DNA of 64,000 nt from Paractinoplanes deccanensis. Its GTDB lineage: Bacteria; Actinomycetota; Actinomycetes; Mycobacteriales; Micromonosporaceae. The position numbers and the translations under genes were made by a program. Below the pieces are notes generated by a model that was not told where the DNA came from, did not search any database, and saw only the letters and a program-made list of their open reading frames with translations. Positions 7,899-16,234 of the stretch are shown here, one piece after another. The first letter of the stretch is position 1. Each line of letters starts with the position of its first letter. The stretch lies in contig NZ_BOMI01000190.1 in NCBI RefSeq assembly GCF_016862115.1, forward strand, positions 1 through 64,000, written 5' to 3'.

Positions 7899-9087
7899 AG
7901 GCCGCACGCAGGACCGAGAGGGTCTCGTCGAGCCATCGCCGGGGCACGAAATGACCGAACGTGTCGTTGGCGAAATACGACACCCCGTCGATCGAGGCGG
8001 CCTCCGCCACCAGCACCTCGCGCTGGTAGCGGTAGGTCCGCCGATCGTCGAGGTGGGTGCGGTACCAGTACCAGGGGTCGACGAAGTCGAGCCCGAAGAT
8101 CACCCGGGGGCCGTTGAGCGCCGCCTTGCTGCGCACGTTCGGCACGATCTGCGTCCGCTCGACGAGCACGGCGAAGGTCGAGACGAGAACGGCGTCGAGG
8201 GTGGCGTACGCCTCGTCGGTCATGCCCCAGGCCGACCGTTCGACGTCGACCGGCCAATAGGTGTCCATCCAATAGACGAGCGCCTCGCCGAGCTCGGCCC
8301 GCATCCGCGCGAAGAACCGATCGATGCCCGCGACCCGGGCCGGGGTGAGCGGCGGCGCGTTCGACGGCCGCCAGAAGCCCACCAGGCCGAACTGATTGCC
8401 CAGCAGCACGCCGTCGAGGCCGAAGTCGCGGACGAAGGCACCGGTCTGAGCCGCCACGAAATCGCCGGCCGGCAGGCCCTCGGGAACACCGCCGGGATAG
8501 GCGGCATATCGGTGCGGATCCGCGGCGAGCGGCAGCGTCACGTCGATGACGCCCGGCACGATGTGCCCGCCGGCGTCCGCTGTCGCGGCGGCCACCTCCG
8601 GATGCCGTTCCGTCTTCCATTCACTGCGGCAGAACTCGGGCCCGGGCTCCAGATACTCCAGCAGCCGGACGGAAAGGCCGCGCCGGGCGGCCGAGGAACG
8701 GATGGCGGCATAGATTCCCGCCAGCAGGCGGTAGTCCATCTGCTGTTCGGAGAGGACGAACATCGGGCCCGCCGAGTACGGGTTGTCCGACCGCTCCCCA
8801 CCCTCACGCACCCGCGACAGCCAGTCGAGATTGTGCCGCCGGGTGACGCCGTCGCCGGCGGCGTAGCAGTTGTAGCGGGCCCAGTCGAAAACGACCGAGC
8901 GATCGCCCGAGTAGTTCAGGATGTGGTCGCCGTTGCCGGCGCAGAACGCGATGGTGACCGGCCGTCCGGCCAGCCATTGCGCGTGGTGGTCGAAGAACGC
9001 CTCCACGCCCGGTTCCGGGTCGGCGAGATCGTCGAAGATCTTCGGCGTGAGCCACAGCAGGACTTCCAAGGCGTTCCCCTCAGGCAA
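7882..9087 (-). CDS. Unassigned intracellular protein, possible glycosidase-like barrel (uronate operon)
   Basis: I do not recognise this 401-residue protein with certainty. It has no signal peptide or membrane segment and alternates hydrophobic strands with helices, as a (beta/alpha)8 barrel would. Strand-end motifs include VTIAFCAGNGDH, VRLLEYLEPGPEF, GLDGVLLGNQFGL, ALVYWMDTYWPVD and VIFGLDFVDPWYW, rich in Asp, Asn and aromatic residues that could bind a sugar. Its start overlaps the end of the gene at 9080-10090 by 8 bases, so the two are translationally coupled. It is the last gene of the uronate operon. A role in releasing or modifying a uronic-acid-containing sugar is an inference. Confidence 0.6.
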   Translation of the reverse strand: MPEGNALEVLLWLTPKIFDDLADPEPGVEAFFDHHAQWLAGRPVTIAFCAGNGDHILNYSGDRSVVFDWARYNCYAAGDGVTRRHNLDWLSRVREGGERSDNPYSAGPMFVLSEQQMDYRLLAGIYAAIRSSAARRGLSVRLLEYLEPGPEFCRSEWKTERHPEVAAATADAGGHIVPGVIDVTLPLAADPHRYAAYPGGVPEGLPAGDFVAAQTGAFVRDFGLDGVLLGNQFGLVGFWRPSNAPPLTPARVAGIDRFFARMRAELGEALVYWMDTYWPVDVERSAWGMTDEAYATLDAVLVSTFAVLVERTQIVPNVRSKAALNGPRVIFGLDFVDPWYWYRTHLDDRRTYRYQREVLVAEAASIDGVSYFANDTFGHFVPRRWLDETLSVLRAAFRAAA

Positions 9088-10090
9088 GAAAGGCGGCGAG
9101 CCGCGCGTCCGACGCGAGCCCGAAGTGCGAGACGTGCAGGTCGCCGGCGTCGCGAAAGGGCGGCCCCGCGCCGAGAATCGTGACGTAGGCGGCGAGAGAG
9201 GACTCGGGTCCCGCCGCCGCCCGGGCCGCCGCGAGCGCCTCCGCTCCGTTCTCCCAGGCCGGGATCACGTACGAGCCCGGCCTGTCGATCACGGCTGCCG
9301 CCGGGCCGGTCGCCCACGGGTCCGCGCTCGCGTGAAACGTGGCCGGCTCGGGCATCGCCGCCCGCAACGCGGCGATCGCGGACGCGCGCACCCTTCGCAC
9401 GTCCTCGGTGAACGGCCCGAGAGCCGACGCCGGATCGGCGTGCCCGGCCCCGACGGCGCCGCGGACTCTGGACGCCAGCGCCTCGGGATAGCCGGCCCGG
9501 CAGGCATCGCAGAAACAGATCGAGAGCAGAGCCGCATCCGTCGGGGACCAGTCGGCGCCCGCCGTCTTCTCGTGCGTGCTCTGATGCCCGATGCCGAGCG
9601 GCCCGCACGCCTCGACGATCAGCTCGTCATGGGCGGCGACCTCGGCGGCCAGCCGGGCGCAGTAATCCCGCACCGAGGGTTGTGAAGGGCAGAGCGCATA
9701 GCGATAGCGGTCGCCGAAGGCGTTGCGGACGACCAGATCGGGGTGCCGGCCGCCGAGGGCCGAATTGTGCGTGAGCACCACCCACGCCCGTACCCGAATG
9801 CCATGAGAGACAAGGAGATCACGGGCCTGCAGATAGGCGTCCGGCGCGGCCCACTCCCCCGGCGCGAGGGGCCGCAACGCCGCGTCCCGCCACGCCGATT
9901 GCCGCACCGGCAGATAGAGCGCGGCATGCGACGCGTCGACGACCCGATGTCGCGGATGCCGGGGCGTCGCCGCCCGCACCGAATGGTAGGCCGCGGCCAG
10001 GGCGACATCGGTGACACCGAACGCGAGAAGGCGGTGCACAGCGGCCGGATCGCCGAGCACGTCCCACGGATACAGATACCAGGTCACCAT
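9080..10090 (-). CDS. Unassigned intracellular protein, possible glycosyl-hydrolase-like barrel (uronate operon)
   Basis: This 336-residue protein has no signal peptide. It begins WYLYPWDVLGD and contains VRAWVVLTHNSALG, a VVRNAFGDRYRYALCPSQP stretch, LIVEACGPLGIGHQ and the motif SICFCDACRAGY, a CxCxxC cluster. This arrangement is reminiscent of hypothetical glycosyl-hydrolase-like barrels, in which a similar cysteine motif follows a strand carrying acidic residues. The match is from memory and is not certain. It overlaps gudD by 7 bases upstream and the next unknown gene by 8 bases downstream, so it belongs to the uronate operon. Confidence 0.6.
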   Translation of the reverse strand: MVTWYLYPWDVLGDPAAVHRLLAFGVTDVALAAAYHSVRAATPRHPRHRVVDASHAALYLPVRQSAWRDAALRPLAPGEWAAPDAYLQARDLLVSHGIRVRAWVVLTHNSALGGRHPDLVVRNAFGDRYRYALCPSQPSVRDYCARLAAEVAAHDELIVEACGPLGIGHQSTHEKTAGADWSPTDAALLSICFCDACRAGYPEALASRVRGAVGAGHADPASALGPFTEDVRRVRASAIAALRAAMPEPATFHASADPWATGPAAAVIDRPGSYVIPAWENGAEALAAARAAAGPESSLAAYVTILGAGPPFRDAGDLHVSHFGLASDARLAAFLA

Positions 10091-11310
10091 CGCGGCAGCC
10101 GGGGATCGAAATCGGGCTGGACCGTCCGCAGATATCCGGTGTCGTCACGCACCTGCCGCCCGGAGCCGACGTATTGCCGGTGCAGCCGATCGAGCGCGTC
10201 GTGGTCGAGCGTCACGCCGAGTCCCGGCCCTCGGGGCACCGGGACGCTCCCGTTCTCGAATCGCAGAACCCCCGGCACGACCACGTCGTCGGCGGCGTTC
10301 CACGGATAGTGCGTGTCACAGGCGTACGTCAGATTCGGCGTGGCGGCCGCGAGGTGGGTCATCGCCGCGAGGCTGATGCCGAGATGCGAATTGGAATGCA
10401 TGGAAAGGCCGAGCCCGAGGGCCTCGCACACCGCACCGAGCTGCCGGGTCCGCGCCAGGCCGCCCCAATAGTGATGGTCGCAGAGAACGATCTGAACGGC
10501 TCCCGCCGAGACCGCGGGCGCGATCGTGTCGAACGAGACCACGCACATGTTGGTCGCCAACGGCATGCCGGCCTCGCGCGCCACCTCGGCCATGCCCTCG
10601 ACGCCGGCCACCGGGTCCTCCAGGTATTCGAGGATCCCGTCGAGCGAGGCCGCCACCTTGGCCGACGTCGGCGCGGTCCACGCCGTGTTCGGATCGATCC
10701 GCAGCGGGTGAGCGGGAAACGCGTCGCGCAGCGCGCGGATCGCCGCGATCTCGTCGTCCGGCGGGAAGACGCCGCCCTTGAGCTTGATCGAGGCGAAGCC
10801 GTAGCGGTCGATGAGCTGCCGCGCCTGCGCGACGATCCCGGCCGGGTCGAGCGCGGCGCCCCACTCGTCCGGGTCCTGGCCGGGATGCCCGGCCCACTTG
10901 TAGAACAGATAGGCGCTGTACGGCACGGCGTCGCGCACCGCGCCGCCGAGGAGCTCACTGACCGGCTGCCCGGCCAGCTTGCCCTGCACGTCGAGGCAGG
11001 CCACCTCGATGGCCGAGAACGTGCTGCGCCGGTCGATCGGGCGGATCCGCTCGCCCAGCGCCCGGTCCACGGCCTGCTCGATGCGGCTCGTCGCATAGAC
11101 GCTCAGCCCGCGGATCGCCGCACGGACCGCGCGCAGCCGGTCCAGCGACGGCCGGTCGCCCGGGCACTCGCCCAGGCCGATCAGCCCGTCCTCCTCGGTG
11201 TGCAGCTGAAGGACGCAGCGCAGGGCGAGCGGCTCGTGCACGCCCCATGAGTTCAGCAGCGGCGGGTCGGCGAAGGCGATCGGCGTGATCTCGAGGTCGC
11301 GGATCCTCAT
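10084..11310 (-). CDS. gudD: Glucarate dehydratase (enolase superfamily)
   Basis: This 408-residue enolase-superfamily enzyme converts D-glucarate to 5-dehydro-4-deoxy-D-glucarate. The KxK catalytic motif is Lys176-Lys178 (SIKLKGG). Metal ligands are seen at Asp206 (RIDPNTAW), Glu231 (EDPVAG) and Asn254 (TNMC). The Asp-His dyad of glucarate dehydratases fits Asp278 and His305 (MHSNSHLG). The gene starts within the last codons of kdgD (ATGA overlap), which supports the pathway call. It is a little shorter than the E. coli enzyme (about 446 residues). Galactarate or idarate activity cannot be excluded from sequence alone. Confidence 0.88.
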   Translation of the reverse strand: MRIRDLEITPIAFADPPLLNSWGVHEPLALRCVLQLHTEEDGLIGLGECPGDRPSLDRLRAVRAAIRGLSVYATSRIEQAVDRALGERIRPIDRRSTFSAIEVACLDVQGKLAGQPVSELLGGAVRDAVPYSAYLFYKWAGHPGQDPDEWGAALDPAGIVAQARQLIDRYGFASIKLKGGVFPPDDEIAAIRALRDAFPAHPLRIDPNTAWTAPTSAKVAASLDGILEYLEDPVAGVEGMAEVAREAGMPLATNMCVVSFDTIAPAVSAGAVQIVLCDHHYWGGLARTRQLGAVCEALGLGLSMHSNSHLGISLAAMTHLAAATPNLTYACDTHYPWNAADDVVVPGVLRFENGSVPVPRGPGLGVTLDHDALDRLHRQYVGSGRQVRDDTGYLRTVQPDFDPRLPRW

Positions 11311-12215
11311 GACCGCTCCGCGAGGCGCAGGCCGGTCTCGATCAGGGCGGCCAGCCGGTCCACGTGTTCCGGCGCGGCGTCGGTCAACGGCGGCCGCACA
11401 CCACCGGCGTCGAGCCCGCGCAGCCGCAACCCGGCCTTGATGAGCGAGACCGCGTGCCCCGGCGCGCGGTCGCGCAGCTCGACCAGGGGGTGGTAGAAGC
11501 CGTCGAGCAGCGCACCCACGGTGGCCGTGTCACCGGTGATGATGGCCCGGTGGAAGGCGAGGGCGATCTCCGGCGCGAAGGCGAACACCGCTGAGGAGTA
11601 CAGCGGCACCCCGATCCCCCGGTAGGCGGGCACGGTGACCTCGGCCGTGGGCAGGCCGTTGAAGAACTGGAAGTCGTCGCCGGCCACCCGCCGCACGGCC
11701 CGCACGGTGCGGTGCATGAGCTCGACGTTGCCCACGCCGTCCTTGAGCCCGACCAGGTGCGGCAGCCGCGCCAGCTCGGCCGCCGTCGAGGGAGTCGGCA
11801 CCGCGTTGCCCCGCTGGTAGTAGACGGTCGGCAGCCCGGCCGCCTCGGTCACCGCCCGGGCATAGTCGAGGATGCCCTTCTGCGACCCGTTCACCAGGTA
11901 GGGCGGGAACAGCAGGACGCCGTCGGCGCCGGCGCCGCGCAGCCGGGCGACGTGGTCGAGCGCGACCGGCAGCGGCCCGCCGGCCGCGGCGAGGACGGGC
12001 ACGCGCCCGGCGGCGGCGGTGGCCGCGACCCGGGCGCACCGCTCGATCTCGGCCGGCGACAGGGCGTGGAACTCGCCGGTGCCGCAGCCCACGAAGACGC
12101 CGCCGGCGCCGGCCGTGATGCCCCGGTCGACGTGCTTGGCCAGGGTGGCCTCGTCCAGCTCGCCGTCCGGGCCGAACGGGGTGACGGGGAAGAACAGAAC
12201 CCCTTCGAACAACAT
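11307..12215 (-). CDS. kdgD: 5-dehydro-4-deoxyglucarate dehydratase
   Basis: This 302-residue enzyme of the DapA/NAL aldolase family dehydrates and decarboxylates 5-dehydro-4-deoxyglucarate to 2,5-dioxopentanoate. The Schiff-base lysine is Lys158 (VGLKDGVGN) and the partner tyrosine Tyr133 (VYYQRGN); GCGTGEFHAL is the typical N-terminal glycine loop. The start at 12215 (MLFEGVLFFPVTPF) is preceded by GAGAGG; an in-frame start 21 codons earlier would run into a hairpin. It overlaps gudD by 4 bases. It supplies the substrate for the dehydrogenase at 16228. Confidence 0.9.
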   Translation of the reverse strand: MLFEGVLFFPVTPFGPDGELDEATLAKHVDRGITAGAGGVFVGCGTGEFHALSPAEIERCARVAATAAAGRVPVLAAAGGPLPVALDHVARLRGAGADGVLLFPPYLVNGSQKGILDYARAVTEAAGLPTVYYQRGNAVPTPSTAAELARLPHLVGLKDGVGNVELMHRTVRAVRRVAGDDFQFFNGLPTAEVTVPAYRGIGVPLYSSAVFAFAPEIALAFHRAIITGDTATVGALLDGFYHPLVELRDRAPGHAVSLIKAGLRLRGLDAGGVRPPLTDAAPEHVDRLAALIETGLRLAERS

Positions 12216-12239
12216 GAACGTCCTCTCGGTGTCAGGGGG

Positions 12240-12269
12240 CCGGCCGGCGGGCGTGGCCCCGCCGGCCGG
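12240..12269 (-). terminator. Strong stem-loop between the binding-protein gene and kdgD
   Basis: CCGGCCGGCGGG (12240-12251) pairs perfectly with CCCGCCGGCCGG (12258-12269), a 12-bp GC stem with a 6-base loop. It begins five bases after the stop of the binding-protein gene and has no U tract. In sugar ABC operons such structures often keep binding-protein mRNA more abundant than the downstream genes. An attenuating or mRNA-stabilising role is therefore inferred rather than full termination. Confidence 0.65.
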
Positions 12270-12274
12270 TGGTG

Positions 12275-13531
12275 TCACTTCTCGGCGGCGAAGGCCTCAT
12301 CGAGTCGCTTGAGGACGGCCGGGACGTCGATGTCGCCGTTGAACAGCTCCTGGATGGCGATCAGGTGCTCGGACTGGACCTTCGGGCCGGGCCAGCGCTG
12401 GTCCGGGTAGACGGTCGACTTGCCGCCGGTCTGCGCGTCGAGGACGGGCTGCTGGAGGGCGTCGGCCTTGAACAGGGTGGTCGGCAGGGCGGGCGCGGCG
12501 GCGGCCTTGGTCGCGTACACCTCCTGGCCCTGCTCGCCGGCGACGAAGTCGAGGAACTTCTTCGCCAGCTCGGGGTTCTTGGCCTTGGCGTTGACGGCGT
12601 AGGCGATGCCGACCGAGACCGGGACGAAGGTGTCGGCCTCCTTGTCGGTGGCCGGGAACGGCGTCATCGAGAAGGTGGTGTCCGCGGTGGCGTACTTCTT
12701 GGCGTTGGCGACGGCGGAGAGCACGTGCACGGCGCCGAGCGCCTTGCCCTGGCCGAGCATTTGCATCTGCTCGTCGTACCCGACGCCGTTGGGGCTCGGG
12801 TTGAAGCACTGCGCGTCCTTCATCTGCGCGTACTTGTCCATCGCGTCCTTCCAGGCCGACCCGGCGAACGTGGTCCTGCCGGCGAGCTGGTCGGCGGTGA
12901 ACTCCGGGTTCGGGCCGTAGACCAGGGTGGACGTCAGGGCGTACGGGATGAGCTGGGTGACCCAGGCCGATTTGAGGCCCAGGGCGAAGGCGTACGTGTC
13001 CTTGCCGCGCGCGGCCTTGCAGAAGTCGAGCACCTGCGGGAAGGTCGCCGGCCTGGTCAGCCCGCTCTTGGACACGGCCTGGTCGTTCCAGACGGCGCCG
13101 ATCGCGCCGATGGTGACCGGCAGCGCGACGAGCTTGCCGTCGGCGTCGGAGCTGACCGTCTTCTCGGCGTCGTTGACCTTGGCCGCCCACGGCTCGCCGG
13201 AGAGGTCGGCCAGCAGCCCGTCCTTGCTCAGGTCGAGCACGGAGGTGGAGTTGCCGGCGCCGGGCCAGATGCGGAAGACGTCCGGCGCGGTGCCGGAGGA
13301 GAGCTGGGTGCGCAGTTGCTGCTGGTACGAGGCGTCGTCCTCGGTGAAGGTGGTCTTGACCTCGATGCCGGGGTTGGCCGCCTTGAAGGCGTCGATGACC
13401 GCCTGGGCGGGCGCCGAGCCGGCCGCCGCGAGGGTCAGCACGCTGTCGTCGCCGCCGGCGTCCCCGCCGCCGGTCGAGCAGCCCGCGAGGGTGAGCAACA
13501 GGGCCGTCGTGGCCACGGTGAAGCGTTTCAT
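12275..13531 (-). CDS. ABC transporter sugar-binding lipoprotein (uronate operon)
   Basis: This 418-residue family 1 extracellular solute-binding protein is a predicted lipoprotein with lipobox LAGC (Cys18) after a short signal peptide. A GGAGG precedes the ATG at 13531. The mature part begins with SVLTLAAAGSAPAQAVID and has the two-lobe pattern of periplasmic-type binding proteins, including KFLDFVAGEQGQ near the end. It lies between the two permease genes and kdgD in one leftward operon. No ATPase gene is present, so the importer probably uses a shared MsmK-type ATPase such as the one at 30505. The expected ligand is a uronic acid, an aldarate or an oligouronide. Confidence 0.87.
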   Translation of the reverse strand: MKRFTVATTALLLTLAGCSTGGGDAGGDDSVLTLAAAGSAPAQAVIDAFKAANPGIEVKTTFTEDDASYQQQLRTQLSSGTAPDVFRIWPGAGNSTSVLDLSKDGLLADLSGEPWAAKVNDAEKTVSSDADGKLVALPVTIGAIGAVWNDQAVSKSGLTRPATFPQVLDFCKAARGKDTYAFALGLKSAWVTQLIPYALTSTLVYGPNPEFTADQLAGRTTFAGSAWKDAMDKYAQMKDAQCFNPSPNGVGYDEQMQMLGQGKALGAVHVLSAVANAKKYATADTTFSMTPFPATDKEADTFVPVSVGIAYAVNAKAKNPELAKKFLDFVAGEQGQEVYATKAAAAPALPTTLFKADALQQPVLDAQTGGKSTVYPDQRWPGPKVQSEHLIAIQELFNGDIDVPAVLKRLDEAFAAEK

Positions 13532-13554
13532 TCATGCCTCCGAATAAGGGGGAT

Positions 13555-14379
13555 TCAGCCCTTCAGGCCGCCGGCGAAACCCTTGATGATGTATTTCTGC
13601 AGGGCGAAATAGACGACCAGAATGGGGATCACGCTGATCACCAGGCCGGCGAAGATGAGTGGCCAGAGCGAGACGAACTGGCTCACGAATCCGTAGATGG
13701 CCACCGGCGCGGTGGTGTTGTCGCTGCCGCCCAGATAGAGCAGCGGCAGGAAGAACTCGTTCCAGATGCCGACCGCGTTGAGGATGACCACGGTTCCGGT
13801 GACCGGGCGCAACAGCGGGAAGACGACGGTGAGGAAGGAGCGCAGCGGGCCCGCCCCGTCGAGCAGGGCCGCCTCCTCGTAGTCGAGCGGCAGCTCACGC
13901 AGGAACATCGTGTAGAGGAAGACCGAGAAAGGTAGTTGCTGACCGACGTTGATCAGGATCACCGACCAGAGCGTCCCCAGCAGCCCCAGGTCCCGCATGG
14001 TGGCGTAGAGCGGGAGCATGGCGAGCTGCCCGGGAATGAGCAGGCCGCCGATGATGCCGTAGAAGGTCCACCGCGACCAGGAGCGGGTCACCCGCGCCAG
14101 GGGGTACGCGGCGAGGGCCGCGATCGCCACGATCAGCGCGACGCTGACCAGGGTGATCAGGAAACTGTTGCCGAGCGCCGGGCCGAGATGGGCCTCGCGC
14201 CAGGCGGTCGTGTAGTTGTCGAGGGTGGGCGGCCAGGCGAACGACAGCGCGCTGGTCTGGCTGTCCTGCGGCTTGAGCGAGACATTGATCAGACCCACCA
14301 GCGGTACGAGGAACAGCAGCGCGACGACGATCAGCGCGCCCTCGCGGGCGAACGTCCACCAGGTGTATCGCGTGTGCAT
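13555..14379 (-). CDS. Carbohydrate ABC transporter permease (MalG type, uronate operon)
   Basis: This 274-residue inner-membrane permease has about six hydrophobic segments. The EAA loop reads YEEAALLDGAGPLRSF, which contacts the ATPase, and the protein ends in KYIIKGFAGGLKG, a typical MalG-type tail. The start codon overlaps the stop of the upstream permease (TGATG), so the two are coupled. It forms the channel with the permease at 14379-15320. There are 23 bases between it and the binding-protein gene. Confidence 0.88.
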   Translation of the reverse strand: MHTRYTWWTFAREGALIVVALLFLVPLVGLINVSLKPQDSQTSALSFAWPPTLDNYTTAWREAHLGPALGNSFLITLVSVALIVAIAALAAYPLARVTRSWSRWTFYGIIGGLLIPGQLAMLPLYATMRDLGLLGTLWSVILINVGQQLPFSVFLYTMFLRELPLDYEEAALLDGAGPLRSFLTVVFPLLRPVTGTVVILNAVGIWNEFFLPLLYLGGSDNTTAPVAIYGFVSQFVSLWPLIFAGLVISVIPILVVYFALQKYIIKGFAGGLKG

Positions 14380-15320
14380 CAGGAGTTCGTCCTCAGCGTG
14401 AGGCGGTACTGGACGGCGGCACAGACCGCGATGACGACGGTCATGACGACCGCGAGCGCGATGGAGAACGGGAAGTCGCCCAGATTGAAGGCGCTCTTGT
14501 AGATGGTCGTGGAGATGGTCTCGGTGGCCGTTCCGGGCCCGCCGCCGGTCATCGCGATGACCTGGTCGAACTGCTTGAGGCCGCCGATCAGGCAGAGCAT
14601 CACGTTGATCACGACCGCGCCGTTGAGCAGCGGGAGGACCACGCGGCGGAAGCGCTGCCACGGGCCGGCGCCGTCGATGGTGGCCGCCTCGAGGACCTCG
14701 GCCGGTATCGACTGGAGCCCGGCCAGGTAGATCACCATCGAGTAGCCGGAGAACTGCCAGACGATCTCCACGGCGATCGCGTAGAGCGCTGTCGACGGGT
14801 CGCCGAGCCAGTCGCGGGCCAGGAAGCCGAGGCCGGCGCCGTTGAGCAAGCCGTTCACCGCGCCGTTGGGCGAGAGCAGGAAGCTCCACACGTAGCCGGC
14901 GACCAGCGGGGTGAGCACGACCGGCGCGAAGTAGATGACGCGCAGCACGTACCGGCTCTTGACCATGCTGTTGACACCCAGCGCGAGCAGCAGGCCGACC
15001 ACGTTCTGGGCGACGACGACCACGGCGGCCAGCACGACCGTGTTGACCAGCGCGGCCCGCGCGCCCCGGTCGGTGAAGACCGCGGTGAAGTTGTCCAGGC
15101 CGACCAGCGACCAGCCCTCGCCGAGCCCGTTCCAGTCGGTGAACGAGTAGAACGCGCCGTTGAGGCTGGGCACCACGACGATGAACAGGTACATCCCGAC
15201 CGCCGGGACGACGAACCACCACGGCGCCCGCACTCCGACGCGCCTGCGCTTGCCGGATCCGCCCTCGCCCGCCGGAGTGGCGGCCGGCGCCCGGCTCAAC
15301 TCTGTTGCGACCACTGGCAT
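14379..15320 (-). CDS. Carbohydrate ABC transporter permease (MalF type, uronate operon)
   Basis: This 313-residue protein is the first gene of the leftward uronate operon. A 30-residue charged N-terminal tail is followed by about six hydrophobic segments. The EAA motif is LEAATIDGAGPWQRF, and TGGGPG appears in the following loop, as in MalF/UgpA-type permeases. It pairs with the MalG-type permease directly downstream. The promoter must lie in the 122-base divergent region that contains the palindrome at 15345-15358. Confidence 0.87.
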   Translation of the reverse strand: MPVVATELSRAPAATPAGEGGSGKRRRVGVRAPWWFVVPAVGMYLFIVVVPSLNGAFYSFTDWNGLGEGWSLVGLDNFTAVFTDRGARAALVNTVVLAAVVVVAQNVVGLLLALGVNSMVKSRYVLRVIYFAPVVLTPLVAGYVWSFLLSPNGAVNGLLNGAGLGFLARDWLGDPSTALYAIAVEIVWQFSGYSMVIYLAGLQSIPAEVLEAATIDGAGPWQRFRRVVLPLLNGAVVINVMLCLIGGLKQFDQVIAMTGGGPGTATETISTTIYKSAFNLGDFPFSIALAVVMTVVIAVCAAVQYRLTLRTNS

Positions 15321-15344
15321 ACCCCTTCACACCCTTGGCGCTCG

Positions 15345-15358
15345 TTCACATATGTGAA
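15345..15358. promoter_or_regulatory. Perfect palindrome in the divergent uronate promoter region
   Basis: TTCACATATGTGAA is a 14-bp perfect palindrome halfway between the two divergent uronate operons. Related half-sites lie on both sides: TTCACA at 15327 and GGTGAACA near 15370. The IclR-family gene at 17589 closes the rightward operon, so its product is the natural candidate to bind here. Control of both operons from one site is inferred. Confidence 0.65.
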
Positions 15359-15442
15359 AGCTTCCGTGTGGGTGAACATGGCGGTACGCTATGGATCACT
15401 CACGGCAGATGTCAAGACCGTTACGGCGCTAAGGAGATCTTG

Positions 15443-16234
15443 TTGCCTTCCCTGCTCATCACCGGTGCTTCCGGCCGAATAGGCAGCTTGATCCGGCCGT
15501 TGCTGGCCCGGCCGGGCCGCGAGATCCGCCTGCTCGACGTCGCCGCGCCGCCCGGCCCGGCCCATCCGGGCGAGGTGATCCTGACCGGCTCGGTGACCGA
15601 CGCCGCGCTGGTCGAGAAGGCGTGCGCCGGCGTCGACCTGGTGGTGCATCTGGGTGGGTACGCGAGCGAGCGCCCCTGGGAGCAGATGCTCGACGTCAAC
15701 ATCGGCGGCACCCGCACGGTGCTGGAGCAGGCCAGGTCCCAGGGCGTACGGCGGGTGCTGCTGGCCGGCAGCACGCACGTCGTGGGCATGACACCGATCG
15801 CCGAGGCCGGCGGCGACGCGATGCCGGCGCCCCGCCCCGACACGTACTACGGCGTGAGCAAGGCGGCGGCCGAGGCGCTCGGCAGCCTCTACGCCGACGC
15901 GTACGGGATGACGATCGTGACCGCGCGGATCGGCACGGTCGACGCCACCCCCATCCACGAGCGCGCCCTGTCGACGTGGCTCTCCCCCGCCGACGCGGCC
16001 CGGCTCGTCGAGGCCGTGCTGGCGCTGAGCACCCCCGGGCACCACATCGTCTGGGGCGTCTCGCGCAACACGCGCGGATGGTTCTCCCTCGTCCCCGGCG
16101 AGGCGATCGGCTTCTTCCCCGAGGACGATGCCGAGCGGTACGCCGGCGCGTTGCCGGCGACCCCGCTCGCGCCGGATGCCCGGGTCGGCGGCGTCTGGGG
16201 CGGGACCGACTGGAAGGTAGGCGGAACATGGTGA
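15443..16234 (+). CDS. udh: Uronate dehydrogenase (NAD-dependent, SDR extended type)
   Basis: This 263-residue Rossmann protein oxidises D-glucuronate or D-galacturonate to the aldaro-lactone with NAD+. It has the TGASGRIG cofactor motif directly at the N-terminus, VVHLGGYASE, a Ser at LLAGSTHVVGM and the YxxxK motif (YYGVSK). Length and the RNTRGWFSL stretch fit uronate dehydrogenases. The start is a TTG at 15443, six bases after AAGGAG; another TTG is one codon upstream. The following gene overlaps by 7 bases. The pathway continues through gudD and kdgD on the other strand. Confidence 0.85.
   Translation: MPSLLITGASGRIGSLIRPLLARPGREIRLLDVAAPPGPAHPGEVILTGSVTDAALVEKACAGVDLVVHLGGYASERPWEQMLDVNIGGTRTVLEQARSQGVRRVLLAGSTHVVGMTPIAEAGGDAMPAPRPDTYYGVSKAAAEALGSLYADAYGMTIVTARIGTVDATPIHERALSTWLSPADAARLVEAVLALSTPGHHIVWGVSRNTRGWFSLVPGEAIGFFPEDDAERYAGALPATPLAPDARVGGVWGGTDWKVGGTW

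Noticed and set aside
5604..7907. Very long open frame on the minus strand opposite the GMC oxidase
   Set aside because: It is the antisense shadow of a real gene in high-GC DNA; composition is Gly/Arg/Ala-rich, with no family motifs.
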